This document shows, piece after piece, positions 7,398 through 15,509 of a DNA stretch of 38,385 nt. Numbering within the stretch: the stretch's first letter is position 1; the number at the start of each line of letters is the position of its first letter. A program made the position numbers and the translations under genes. Under the pieces are notes generated by a model, which was not told the DNA's origin, searched no databases, and saw only the letters and a program-made list of their open reading frames with translations. The DNA comes from Mucilaginibacter sp. SG564 (lineage in GTDB: Bacteria; Bacteroidota; Bacteroidia; Sphingobacteriales; Sphingobacteriaceae), in the NCBI RefSeq assembly GCF_013149275.1, contig NZ_JABGNA010000024.1, positions 1-38,385 on the forward strand. Direction: 5' to 3'.

Positions 7398-7592
7398 ATG
7401 AAAAAATTACAACTAAAAGCTTTAGAGCTTGGTGCAACGGGTGCGCTTTCAAGAAACCAAATGGGAAAAATTATGGGTGCCGGACCTGGAATTGGCCATT
7501 TGCCGGTATGCGATGGATGTTGCCCAACCCGTCCTTGCGTGTTTCCTGCGGGCATGCTGTGCCCTGCGGTAGTATGCCCGCAAACTGCATAA
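7398..7592 (+). CDS. Cys-rich RiPP-type natural product precursor peptide
   Basis: A 64-residue peptide in two halves. Residues 1-28 have the leader pattern of Bacteroidota natural-product precursors (MKKLQLKALELG, then LSRNQMGKIMGA), in which cleavage follows a double Gly; here it reads Gly-Ala, with a further Gly at 29. The rest is a putative core rich in Cys (38, 41, 42, 47, 55, 60) and Pro (30, 36, 43, 46, 50, 56, 61) with only two Thr and no Ser. That argues against dense lanthionines and suggests disulfides, thioethers or metal binding. No maturase, peptidase or exporter lies nearby, so it is an orphan precursor here. It has its own promoter and terminator. Confidence 0.75.
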   Translation: MKKLQLKALELGATGALSRNQMGKIMGAGPGIGHLPVCDGCCPTRPCVFPAGMLCPAVVCPQTA

Positions 7593-7613
7593 TAGTATTA
7601 CCAAAAGTTTTAA

Positions 7614-7634
7614 AAGCCCGGTAACACCGGGCTT
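7614..7634 (+). terminator. Terminator after the peptide precursor
   Basis: A perfect 9-bp stem AAGCCCGGT / ACCGGGCTT with a 3-base loop (AAC), 21 bases after the stop of the peptide gene. It is followed by ACTATTAATAA instead of a strong T run. It could act for the convergent DUF695-like gene as well. Confidence 0.65.
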
Positions 7635-7669
7635 ACTATTAATAAGGCAGTAAGTGAATTAAAGTAAAG

Positions 7670-8182
7670 TTATTTAAGCAGATGCTGAACTGTAGACCAA
7701 TGAGGGTCCTGTTCTATCTTATACGCGAAACCGCGGGTTATACCTTTCTTATTAACCTGTGATTGAAGATAGTTAGCTGCTTTTTTAGGATCGTCAAGAT
7801 AAATATAGATGTCCAAAAAGCTGTCGTTATATAAATGACCTATATAATGTGCTGTAGCAAGTTTTTTTATTTCGGCAAGAAGCTGATCCTCGAATTTATT
7901 GGCTATATCTGATTCTGCCTTGATGGGCAAGCCATTTTTACTGACGTTTTTTAGCTCCAACGCTATATTGATAGTTAGACACCAGGGGTATTGAGCTTTT
8001 TTATCATAATTTTTGTATGCCATGTTTACCGATCCCACAACAGGTTTACCGTTTTGAAGTTTTGCTTCAACAACAGAGAATTTTTCGGGTGGAAATTGGG
8101 CGTTTTTATTTTGTGCTTTGCTATTGGTACCGATCAGTAGTACAAATAAGATTGTCAGAATGAGATAAGGTACGGATTTCAT
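7670..8182 (-). CDS. DUF695-like exported protein
   Basis: A 170-residue protein with an N-terminal signal peptide (residues 1-23, cut after NSKA). The mature part resembles the DUF695 family: YPWCLTINIALE, then GLPIKAESDIANKFEDQLLAEI, GHLYNDSFLDIYIYL and the closing DPHWSTVQHLL, with the conserved Asp-x-x-Trp near the end. DUF695 has no established biochemical role; members are often single-domain proteins next to unrelated genes. This one is exported, which is less usual. The nearest same-strand gene upstream is the AraC-to-IcmF block, and no operon is evident. Confidence 0.65.
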   Translation of the reverse strand: MKSVPYLILTILFVLLIGTNSKAQNKNAQFPPEKFSVVEAKLQNGKPVVGSVNMAYKNYDKKAQYPWCLTINIALELKNVSKNGLPIKAESDIANKFEDQLLAEIKKLATAHYIGHLYNDSFLDIYIYLDDPKKAANYLQSQVNKKGITRGFAYKIEQDPHWSTVQHLLK

Positions 8183-8244
8183 GTTTCTAAGATAGGATTA
8201 GGATAGCAGGATAAAAATAGGTTTTTGAAATTTTAAGCTCAGTC

Positions 8245-11200
8245 CTACATATTCCTCCGGTACTGTCCTCCAACCTCATACAAAGCGTGGCTGATCTGTC
8301 CGAGTGAGCAATATTTGCAGGCCTCCATCAGGCTTTCAAAAATATTGTCGCCGGCAATGGCAGCATGCTGCAAGGCTTTAAGCAGTTCCGGAATGCGGTC
8401 CTGGTTACGCTGCTGAAAGGAGTGCAGGGCTTCTATCTGATATTGCTTTTCATCCTCAGTCGCACGGATCACTTCGGCAGGTACTATAGTAGGCGATCCT
8501 TTTTTGTTCAGAAAAGTATTAACCCCAATGATGGGATATTCGCCGTTGTGTTTCAGGGTTTCATAATACAATGATTCTTCCTGGATCTTGCCGCGCTGGT
8601 ACATGGTTTCCATAGCGCCTAACACGCCACCACGTTCATTAATGGCCTTAAATTCGGTCAACACAGCTTGTTCCACCAGATCGGTAAGTTCCTCTATGAT
8701 GAAAGCGCCTTGAATAGGATTTTCATTTTTAGCCAGGCCGAGTTCCCGGTTGATGATGAGTTGTATAGCCATGGCCCGCCTAACTGATTCTTCGGTAGGG
8801 GTAGTAACGGCCTCGTCATAAGCGTTGGTATGCAGCGAGTTGCAGTTATCATAAATGGCATAAAGTGCCTGTAACGTAGTGCGGATATCATTAAAATCGA
8901 TCTCCTGGGCATGCAATGACCGTCCGCTGGTTTGGATGTGGTATTTAAGCTTTTGCGAACGATCGTTCCCCTTGTATTTATTTTTAATGGCCTTTGCCCA
9001 GATGCGCCTGGCCACACGACCGATCACCGAATATTCCGGATCGATACCATTACTGAAAAAGAACGACAGGTTGGGCGCGAAATCATCAATATGCATACCC
9101 CGGCTCAGGTAATATTCTACGTAAGTGAATCCATTAGACAGGGTGAAGGCCAATTGCGTAATAGGATTGGCCCCGGCTTCGGCAATATGATAGCCCGATA
9201 TAGACACCGAGTAAAAGTTGCGCACTTTTTCCCTGATAAAATACTGCTGCATATCGCCCATCATGCGCAGGGCAAATTCTGTTGAGAAAATACAGGTATT
9301 CTGCGCCTGGTCCTCCTTTAATATATCGGCCTGTACCGTACCACGAACGGTAGAAATAGCGTAGGCTTTTATTTTTTCATAAACATCGGCAGGCAGCACC
9401 TGGTCGCCGGTAAGGCCCAGCAGCAGGAGGCCGAGGCCATTATTGCCGGGAGGTAAAAGAGCCTCACCTCTGGAGAGGGTTGGGGTGAGGGTTTTATATC
9501 CCGGTCTTTCCAACCCCTTATCATCATACAGCTCTTTAAATTTGGCTTCTACCAGATGTTCTAAACCATGTTCTTTGATATATTTTTCGCATTGCTGGTC
9601 AATGGCGGCGTTCATAAAAAAGCCGAGCAGCATGGGGGCCGGTCCGTTGATGGTCATGGATACTGAGGTAGATGCCGCGCAAAGATCAAAGCCTGAGTAC
9701 AGTTTTTTGGCATCATCCAATGTGGCAATGCTTACGCCAGAGTTGCCTATTTTGCCATAAATATCTGGCCGGGTATGCGGGTCTTCGCCATACAGGGTAA
9801 CGGAATCAAAAGCGGTAGATAAGCGGTGTGCTGGCTGACCAAGCGATACATAATGAAAGCGCTTATTGGTACGTTCGGGGCCGCCCTCGCCTGCAAACAT
9901 GCGGGTAGGGTCCTCGCCCTCGCGTTTCAGCGGGAATACACCTGCCGCGTATGGGAATTCGCCGGGTACATTTTCGGTTAGCAGCCACCGTAATACATCG
10001 CCCCAAGCCTCATAACGGGGCAAAGCGATCTTGGGGATTTGCAATTGCGACAATGATGTATAGTATAAAGGTTGCTTAATCTCCTTATCGCGCACTTTAT
10101 AGATGAAGTTTTCGGCCTTGTATTTTTTAACCGTTTCGGGCCATTCTTTAAGCAGTCGTTTACATTCGGGATGAAGCTGAGCTTCCAAATGAGCAAACAC
10201 CTCGCCTAAACCCTCTCCAAAGGAGGAAACTTTGCCCTGTTGGTTTTTGTCCTTACTCCTTGTTCCTTGCTCCAATGTCTGACCGAGCTCGATCACCCCC
10301 TTTACCTGGAATAACTGTTGGGCAACCTTGCATTGTTCATTTACCCAATCGTCATAAGCTTTGCTGCTTTCGGCAATTTCGGCCAGATATCGGTTACGAT
10401 CGGGCGGGATGATGTAAATTTTTTCTGACTCTTCCGCACCCGGCACTGGCAACCCGCTCCCCGCACCTGAAAGCAGGTCAACCCCGGTTTTAGCCTTGAT
10501 CGTTTTCATCACCGCGGCAAACAGGGTATTCATCCCCGGATCATTAAACTGCGAAGCCATGGTGCCATATACAGGCAGGTCATCATCCTTGGCATTAAAT
10601 AGTTGGTGGTTTCGTTTATACTGCTTTCGTACATCGCGGATGGCATCCAGGGCGCCGCGTTTATCATATTTGTTAAGGGCCACCAGGTCGGCAAAATCCA
10701 GCATGTCTATCTTTTCCAATTGGGTGGCTGCACCAAATTCCGGGGTCATCACATAGAGGGACACATCGCAGTAATCGGTGATCATGGTGTCCGACTGGCC
10801 AATGCCCGAGGTTTCTACAATGATCAGATCAAAACCTGCCGCTTTGCAAATGTCAATGCTCTCCTGCACATGTTTGGATAAGGCCAGGTTAGCCTGGCGT
10901 GTAGCGAGTGAACGCATGTATACCCGTGGATTATTGATCGCATTCATGCGGATACGATCGCCCAGGAGTGCCCCACCGGTTTTTCGTTTGGAGGGATCCA
11001 CCGAAATAATAGCCAGCGTTTTATCCGTAGCCATCAAAAAACGACGCACAATTTCATCTACTAACGACGATTTACCCGAACCACCGGTGCCGGTGATGCC
11101 AAGAACAGGTGACGGGTTGCGGGTTGCCTGTTGCCCATAACTCGCAACACGATCCTCGTAATCGGCGGCGTGTTTTCCGTTCTCCGCCATACTGATCAGC

Positions 11201-11703
11201 CTGGCAATAGCGCCGGGATCTTTTTCGGGCAGCTGGTCCATTTCGCCGTTGAGGTGGGTAACCGTTGGGAAATCGCATTGCTGCAGCATATCATTGATCA
11301 TGCCCTGTAAACCCATGGTACGGCCATCATCAGGCGAGTAGATACGACTGATGCCATAAGCCTGCAGTTCTTCGATCTCCTGCGGCAGGAACACCCCGCC
11401 GCCACCGCCAAATATTTTGATATGACCCGCGCCGCGTTCGGCCAGCAGATCATGCATATATTTAAAATATTCCAGGTGACCGCCCTGGTAACTGGTAAGC
11501 GCTATGCCCTGTACATCCTCCTGTATGGCACAGTTCACCACCTCGTCAACCGATCGGTTATGGCCCAGATGTATCACCTCGGCACCGCTGCTTTGCAGTA
11601 TACGGCGCATGATGTTGATAGTGGCATCATGCCCGTCAAACAACGAAGCCGCTGTTACAAAACGGATCTTGTACCGGGATTGATATGGAGCTGTGTTTTC
11701 CAT
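8245..11703 (-). CDS. icmF: Fused isobutyryl-CoA mutase (IcmF)
   Basis: A 1152-residue adenosylcobalamin-dependent mutase fused to its G-protein chaperone, interconverting isobutyryl-CoA and n-butyryl-CoA (IcmF family). Order: B12-binding domain (about 12-140), with His25 in FDGHDAT and SYQGGH and GGGGGVF loops; MeaB-like GTPase (about 200-400), with Walker A GTGGSGKSS (205-213) and NKYD; linker; then a TIM-barrel mutase (about 570 to the end, starting PTRMFAGEGGPERTNKRFHY). It is longer than the roughly 1090 residues usual for IcmF. Three stretches look like captured intergenic repeats: about 187-199 (GQQATRNPSP), about 475-501 (EQGTRSKDKNQ...SSFGEGLGE) and about 735-750 (TLTPTLSRGEALL). All lie at linkers and keep frame. 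The promoter box is at 11726-11733. It is divergent from the AraC gene. Confidence 0.92.
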   Translation of the reverse strand: MENTAPYQSRYKIRFVTAASLFDGHDATINIMRRILQSSGAEVIHLGHNRSVDEVVNCAIQEDVQGIALTSYQGGHLEYFKYMHDLLAERGAGHIKIFGGGGGVFLPQEIEELQAYGISRIYSPDDGRTMGLQGMINDMLQQCDFPTVTHLNGEMDQLPEKDPGAIARLISMAENGKHAADYEDRVASYGQQATRNPSPVLGITGTGGSGKSSLVDEIVRRFLMATDKTLAIISVDPSKRKTGGALLGDRIRMNAINNPRVYMRSLATRQANLALSKHVQESIDICKAAGFDLIIVETSGIGQSDTMITDYCDVSLYVMTPEFGAATQLEKIDMLDFADLVALNKYDKRGALDAIRDVRKQYKRNHQLFNAKDDDLPVYGTMASQFNDPGMNTLFAAVMKTIKAKTGVDLLSGAGSGLPVPGAEESEKIYIIPPDRNRYLAEIAESSKAYDDWVNEQCKVAQQLFQVKGVIELGQTLEQGTRSKDKNQQGKVSSFGEGLGEVFAHLEAQLHPECKRLLKEWPETVKKYKAENFIYKVRDKEIKQPLYYTSLSQLQIPKIALPRYEAWGDVLRWLLTENVPGEFPYAAGVFPLKREGEDPTRMFAGEGGPERTNKRFHYVSLGQPAHRLSTAFDSVTLYGEDPHTRPDIYGKIGNSGVSIATLDDAKKLYSGFDLCAASTSVSMTINGPAPMLLGFFMNAAIDQQCEKYIKEHGLEHLVEAKFKELYDDKGLERPGYKTLTPTLSRGEALLPPGNNGLGLLLLGLTGDQVLPADVYEKIKAYAISTVRGTVQADILKEDQAQNTCIFSTEFALRMMGDMQQYFIREKVRNFYSVSISGYHIAEAGANPITQLAFTLSNGFTYVEYYLSRGMHIDDFAPNLSFFFSNGIDPEYSVIGRVARRIWAKAIKNKYKGNDRSQKLKYHIQTSGRSLHAQEIDFNDIRTTLQALYAIYDNCNSLHTNAYDEAVTTPTEESVRRAMAIQLIINRELGLAKNENPIQGAFIIEELTDLVEQAVLTEFKAINERGGVLGAMETMYQRGKIQEESLYYETLKHNGEYPIIGVNTFLNKKGSPTIVPAEVIRATEDEKQYQIEALHSFQQRNQDRIPELLKALQHAAIAGDNIFESLMEACKYCSLGQISHALYEVGGQYRRNM
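9455..9500. repeat. Repeat insert 3 inside icmF (LTPTLSRGE type)
   Basis: On the minus strand this reads ACCCTCACCCCAACCCTCTC followed by an inverted CTCACC unit. This is the widespread intergenic palindrome type that translates as LTPTLSRGE. It sits in frame between ERPGYK and PPGNNGLG of the mutase domain. Confidence 0.65.
10201..10280. repeat. Repeat insert 2 inside icmF
   Basis: The minus strand carries GGAGCAAGGAACAAGGAGTA followed by TCCTCCTTTGGAGAGGGTTT. Both are low-complexity repeat types common between Bacteroidota genes. They are translated in frame as LEQGTRSKDKNQ and SSFGEGLGE in the linker after the GTPase domain. Confidence 0.6.
11111..11150. repeat. Repeat insert 1 inside icmF
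   Basis: The minus strand has a GCAACAGGCAACCCGCAACC run, a short tandem unit typical of intergenic microsatellite-like repeats. It is translated as GQQATRNPSP immediately before the Walker A strand. Confidence 0.5.
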
Positions 11704-11725
11704 GAAAATAGATAATTGGTCAACA

Positions 11726-11733
11726 CAAATTTA
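11726..11733 (-). promoter_or_regulatory. -7 box TAAATTTG upstream of icmF
   Basis: A TAnnTTTG match on the minus strand, 22 bases before the ATG at 11703, predicting a 5' leader of about 15-20 bases. No clear -33 TTTG at the usual distance. Confidence 0.5.
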
Positions 11734-11850
11734 GCAATTGTTTTGAAGTGAATGCTATGCATGCATAATAAATTCAGGCTTTGGCCCAAGCAGGTTGCTC
11801 AGTATTTAAAGCATAATCGTTATCTTGCATGAACGTTACATTTTACCTAT

Positions 11851-12762
11851 ATGTATTTTACCAGTTTGCCAGATCATACCAAACCGGATTTTGATGAGCA
11901 GTTGCATTTCAGCAAGTTCAAAAAACATAATATCGTTTTTAACGCGCTGAGCAGTTATTGCCATTGTGATAATCATGTGGGTTGTCTGTCTTTCAAAACA
12001 GTACTCAGTAGCGAGGAATGGTATGGTATCAGTAACCGAAAGGTAGCCATAAGGCCCGGGCAATTCCTGATACTGAACGACGATCAAAATTATTCCTGCC
12101 ATATTGATACTCATGAAAGCGTAAGGTGCCTGTCGGTCTTTTTTAAGAAGGAATTTGCGTCGTCGGTATTTTATGATGCGCTGCATGGAACCGAAATATC
12201 ATTGGATGATCCTTTTAACCATGATAAAAATACACTTGAGTTTTTCCAGAACCTAAGTCATATCGACCTTGAATTACAGGTGCAATTGTTTGGCTTGATA
12301 AGCGAATTAGAATCCGAAGGTTACAATAATACACTGATGGACGAACGCCTGGTATTTTTGCTGCGACATCTCATCCAAACCCATAAAGCCGAGGCAAAAC
12401 ATGCCGGGAAGGTAAATGCCCTTAAAGCAAGTACGCAAAAAGAAGTGTACAAGCGCTTATGCATTGCCAAGGACGTGCTGCATTCTTCGTACATGGATAA
12501 TCCAGATCTGGATATGTTAAGCAGTGCTGCCTGCCTGTCGGTATCGCAACTGGTAATGCAATTTAAAGCAGTTTTTCAGATAACACCCCATCAATACCTC
12601 ATCCGGCTAAAGCTTGAGCGTGCCGCCGAACTATTACGGTTGACCAATAAACCCGTACACGAAATAACCTGGTTATGCGGATTTGAAAATGTGAGCGCCT
12701 TTTGCCGTGCGTTTAAATCGGCACATGGTGTACAGCCGCTGAGCTTAAGAAAATGCGCTTAG
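11851..12762 (+). CDS. AraC-family transcriptional regulator
   Basis: A 303-residue DNA-binding regulator. The C-terminal third (about 205-300) is a typical AraC/XylS double helix-turn-helix: LDMLSSAACLSVSQLVMQFKAVF, then the signature TPHQYLIRLKLERAAELLRLTNKPVHEITWLCGFENVSAFCRAFKSAHGVQP. The N-terminal part looks cupin-like (IRPGQFLILNDDQNYSCHI) and probably senses a ligand. It has unusual Cys residues (YCHCDNHVGC, residues 36-45) that might sense metal or redox state; that is inference. It is divergent from icmF across 147 bases and 93 bases upstream of the alpha/beta hydrolase, so either could be its target. Confidence 0.9.
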   Translation: MYFTSLPDHTKPDFDEQLHFSKFKKHNIVFNALSSYCHCDNHVGCLSFKTVLSSEEWYGISNRKVAIRPGQFLILNDDQNYSCHIDTHESVRCLSVFFKKEFASSVFYDALHGTEISLDDPFNHDKNTLEFFQNLSHIDLELQVQLFGLISELESEGYNNTLMDERLVFLLRHLIQTHKAEAKHAGKVNALKASTQKEVYKRLCIAKDVLHSSYMDNPDLDMLSSAACLSVSQLVMQFKAVFQITPHQYLIRLKLERAAELLRLTNKPVHEITWLCGFENVSAFCRAFKSAHGVQPLSLRKCA

Positions 12763-12855
12763 AAATTGAGCATTTCTGCACACATCCCCTCCCAATGAAA
12801 TTATAATATTAAACCGGTATTGGTCATTTTATAAAAACAAACAAATTCAGGGACA

Positions 12856-13767
12856 GTGAAGAAAGCCATCCTATTCGTCATTTTTGTGCTATTTATTGGT
12901 CATGCCTATGGGCAGGGTCAGGTAATTCCCTTGTATGGGAAAGATATCCCCAACTCCAGAAAAGCGCCTGCAAGCTTCATGGAACAAAGGGATAGCTCAG
13001 GCCTGATCAGCAATGTGACGGACCCCAACCTCACTGGTTATTTTCCGGAGAAAAACAGGGCAACTGGTGTAGCGGTGATCATTTGTCCGGGCGGCGGCTA
13101 CTCTGTTTTGGCAATTGATGAATGTGTGAAGGTTGCGAGGGAGTTTAACAAAATAGGTGTCGCCGCCTTTGTATTAAAATACCGTTTGCCCAATGATACT
13201 ATTATGGTGGATAAAAGCATTGGTCCGCTGCAGGATGCGCAAAAGGCCATCATGACCGTACGCCAAAGAGCGGCAGAATGGGGTATCGATCCACATAAAA
13301 TAGGTTTCATGGGTATTTCGGCGGGTGGGCACCTGGCTTCCACGGCAGGGACACATTTCGATAAACCCGTAATTGAAAATAAAGGAAAAATAAACCTGCG
13401 TCCCGATTTTATGCTGCTGATATACCCGGTTATCGTGTTCGACCTGAGCATAGCCAGCGGTACCCGCGAAACCCTGATTGGCAAAGACGCGCCTGCCGCC
13501 ACATTAAACTTTTTTAGCAACGATAAGCATGTTGCCAGCAATACGCCACCAACATTCCTGGTACACGCTGCAGATGACGATGTGGTACCGATAAAAAACA
13601 GCCTGCTATTTTATAATGCCCTGCTGAATGCCAAAGTACCCGGCGAAATGCACATTTTTCAGGCCGGTGGTCACGGGTTTGGGTTAGATAACCCCAAAAG
13701 CAAAAATAAATGGTTCGACTGGTGCCGTAACTGGTTGGATGAAAATGGGTTTTTGAAGGGATTATAA
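12856..13767 (+). CDS. Secreted alpha/beta hydrolase (BD-FAE/acetyl esterase-like)
   Basis: A 303-residue serine hydrolase read from a GTG start at 12856, which gives a good signal peptide (MKKAILFVIFVLFIGHAYG). The alpha/beta-hydrolase elements are VIICPGGGYSVLA (oxyanion GGG), nucleophile Ser in GISAGGHLAS (about residue 156), Asp in HAADDDVVP and His in GGHGFG. The closest group appears to be Bacteroidota esterases active on acyl groups of plant sugars (acetylxylan or feruloyl esterases); exact substrate unknown. The AraC regulator lies directly upstream on the same strand. The 3' end overlaps the convergent gene by six bases. Confidence 0.87.
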   Translation: MKKAILFVIFVLFIGHAYGQGQVIPLYGKDIPNSRKAPASFMEQRDSSGLISNVTDPNLTGYFPEKNRATGVAVIICPGGGYSVLAIDECVKVAREFNKIGVAAFVLKYRLPNDTIMVDKSIGPLQDAQKAIMTVRQRAAEWGIDPHKIGFMGISAGGHLASTAGTHFDKPVIENKGKINLRPDFMLLIYPVIVFDLSIASGTRETLIGKDAPAATLNFFSNDKHVASNTPPTFLVHAADDDVVPIKNSLLFYNALLNAKVPGEMHIFQAGGHGFGLDNPKSKNKWFDWCRNWLDENGFLKGL

Positions 13768-14253
13768 GTTGTGTGTTTTTAGTATTCCTTTGCTATCATC
13801 TAAACGTTTCTTCCAATTGACATCAAATTTATCGCCTTTCATAACTTTTAAATGATCTGGGGGGATTGAGACAAGAGCCTTAAACGGACCGGTTCCCCGT
13901 TCCATGTAATAAATTTCACTTTCATCTTTAAATTGCCTACTGAAAAGTAAATCAACAACAGTAATATTAGGTGTTGAATAATAAATACTACAGTCTACCC
14001 ACTTAGGAGTTTTACCATTCTGATAAAATAGATTTATAACCTCTTCAAATGAAATTTGTTTACCCTGAAGTTTGTTCCAAACTTTTAAATACATATTCTC
14101 GACATCACTCAAATGATCACTGTCGGTCCGTTCGCTTGGTTCTAAAGTAAAAGCATAATTATCGGATAGCTCATTGAAGCAATTCTGCGAGGTCCAATCC
14201 TTTAGATGCGTTAGTAAAAGTTTAAAATGTGCTATAAATGTTTGTTTGTCCAT
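13762..14253 (-). CDS. Hypothetical protein, 163 aa, immunity-like
   Basis: A soluble, acidic protein without signal peptide. I do not recognise a named domain. It starts with a helical segment (FIAHFKLLLTHLKDW) and has a central GKTPKWVDCSIYYS block and beta strands in the second half (GPFKALVSIPPDHLKV). This composition and its pairing with another small gene upstream (45 bases apart, same strand) recall orphan immunity proteins of polymorphic toxin systems. No toxin gene is visible, so this stays a guess. It overlaps the hydrolase 3' end by six bases. Codon use is more AT-rich than in the neighbouring icmF and VOC genes. Confidence 0.65.
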   Translation of the reverse strand: MDKQTFIAHFKLLLTHLKDWTSQNCFNELSDNYAFTLEPSERTDSDHLSDVENMYLKVWNKLQGKQISFEEVINLFYQNGKTPKWVDCSIYYSTPNITVVDLLFSRQFKDESEIYYMERGTGPFKALVSIPPDHLKVMKGDKFDVNWKKRLDDSKGILKTHNL

Positions 14254-14298
14254 TGCCCTGTTAGTGTTGATATTATTCCGCTTACTGATAACCGACTT

Positions 14299-14598
14299 TC
14301 AATCCCCATAAGCAATTAATCCACTTTGATTTTCTCCGACGATACCAAGTAATGAGAGCAGCTGTTTTACATCAGTGTCGGTTTGTAATTGTTTTTGCTG
14401 AATAGTTTCACACATTTGTTTGATTAAAGCGGTATTCCATCTGAAATCCGAATAATAATCAAAGCGATCTGCTATGATTTTTTTGTTTTTTAATCTGTTA
14501 AATGTTTGATCATCCAGCTCCCCAATAAATTGAAGGTCTTTTTGTTCTGGATAATTGGGCTTCGCCTGATGATCATCTATTAAATAAAAGTCTAACAT
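14299..14598 (-). CDS. Hypothetical protein, 99 aa, immunity-like
   Basis: A small acidic protein (MLDFYLIDDHQAKPNYPEQ) with no membrane segment. The pattern of FIGELDDQTFNRLKNK followed by FDYYSDFRWNTALIKQMCETI is one I associate with small Bacteroidota proteins found singly or in immunity-gene arrays, but I cannot name a family. It is probably transcribed ahead of the 163-residue gene. The start at 14598 is the first ATG. AT-rich composition compared with the VOC and YdeI genes next to it. Confidence 0.6.
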   Translation of the reverse strand: MLDFYLIDDHQAKPNYPEQKDLQFIGELDDQTFNRLKNKKIIADRFDYYSDFRWNTALIKQMCETIQQKQLQTDTDVKQLLSLLGIVGENQSGLIAYGD

Positions 14599-14733
14599 CT
14601 TTGTCTTTTAAGCTTATTGATTGGCAATCTAATATAAAGTTTACGCTGCACAAAATAAAGTAAAACCCTGTTGACATAGGGCTGTCAGTAGCTGGTTTTA
14701 ACTTTGGTTATTAATAAATCAATAACCAACAAA

Positions 14734-14934
14734 ATGGCTGCAAAACATACATTAACAACACTCGCCACCAGCTGCTTTATAGCGGATGACATGGCAGCGT
14801 CGAAATGTTATGCGGAACTGCTGGGTATTGATGCTTACTTCACATCCCAGCCAGCCGGGGGCTATATAGAATTTTGCATCAGTGATGATGGTGAGGAGGA
14901 TACATCTGTTTATAATCTGTACCAGGCAGCATAA
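14734..14934 (+). pseudogene. Truncated VOC (glyoxalase-like) gene copy
   Basis: A decayed duplicate of the intact VOC gene 334 bases downstream. From ATG 14734 the product (LTTLATSCFIADDMAASKCYAELLGIDAYF) aligns with LRGLATTCFFADDLTAAKKWYAELLGIDAYF of the intact copy. It then matches through YIEF with three codons missing in total, and loses similarity after CISDDG, ending at residue 66 instead of 145. The untranslated upstream bases also match (CTTTGGTTATTA before each copy), so the duplication included the leader. A hairpin (CAGGTA-TTTAT-TACCTG) lies at 14938-14954. The metal-binding second half is absent, so no function is expected. Confidence 0.75.
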
Positions 14935-15067
14935 TAACAGGTATTTATTACCTGATAATATGCGTAAAGCAACTTTTTTCAGTCAAAGATCAATAAACTA
15001 CGCTGCTAAAGCGGTGTTGCCGTTTGCTTTTTTAGCTTTGGTTATTATTAACCTTAAAACACATTAA

Positions 15068-15505
15068 ATGACTGCAACACAAACATTAAGGGGGCTTGCT
15101 ACCACCTGTTTTTTTGCCGACGACCTGACCGCCGCGAAAAAATGGTATGCCGAACTCCTGGGCATCGACGCCTATTTTGCTTTCCCGCCCACGGGTAATC
15201 CTGCTTACATCGAGTTCCGCATCGGCGATTACGAGCATGAGCTGGGTTTTATCGACCGTAAATACGCACCCAAAGCGGCAGCTGCAACTGGTGCCGGCGG
15301 AGCCATCGCGTTTTGGCACGTTGATGATATCGAGGCTGTATTTAAAAAACTGATAGCTATGGGTGCTAAGGAATATGAACCCATCACCAAACGGGGAGAC
15401 ATTGGCTTTATAACAGCCTCGGTTATTGACCCATTTGGCAATGTGTTGGGTATCATGTACAACCCGCATTACCTGGAAATACTGGGTGCCGCTGAAACAG
15501 CATAA
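15068..15505 (+). CDS. VOC-family (glyoxalase/bleomycin-resistance-like) protein
   Basis: A 145-residue vicinal-oxygen-chelate protein with both beta-alpha-beta-beta-beta halves: FFADDLTAAKKWYAELLGIDAYF...YIEFRIGDYEHELGFI in the first and AFWHVDDIEAVFKKLIAMGAKEYEPITKRGDIGFITASVIDPFGNVLGIM in the second. Family members use a metal in glyoxalase or dioxygenase reactions or bind drugs. Candidate metal ligands are His in ELGF/FWHV and the late DPFGN region; the reaction cannot be told. The YdeI-like gene starts four bases after its stop, so the two form an operon. It is the intact partner of the truncated copy upstream. Confidence 0.88.
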   Translation: MTATQTLRGLATTCFFADDLTAAKKWYAELLGIDAYFAFPPTGNPAYIEFRIGDYEHELGFIDRKYAPKAAAATGAGGAIAFWHVDDIEAVFKKLIAMGAKEYEPITKRGDIGFITASVIDPFGNVLGIMYNPHYLEILGAAETA

Positions 15506-15509
15506 CCCA

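Noticed and set aside
9443..9760. Plus-strand frame inside icmF
   Set aside because: Antisense shadow of the mutase gene; it contains the repeat insert but no family signature.
8245..11703. Frameshift or assembly error as explanation for the odd IcmF segments
   Set aside because: All three inserts keep the frame and the flanking domains are intact, so in-frame insertion fits better.
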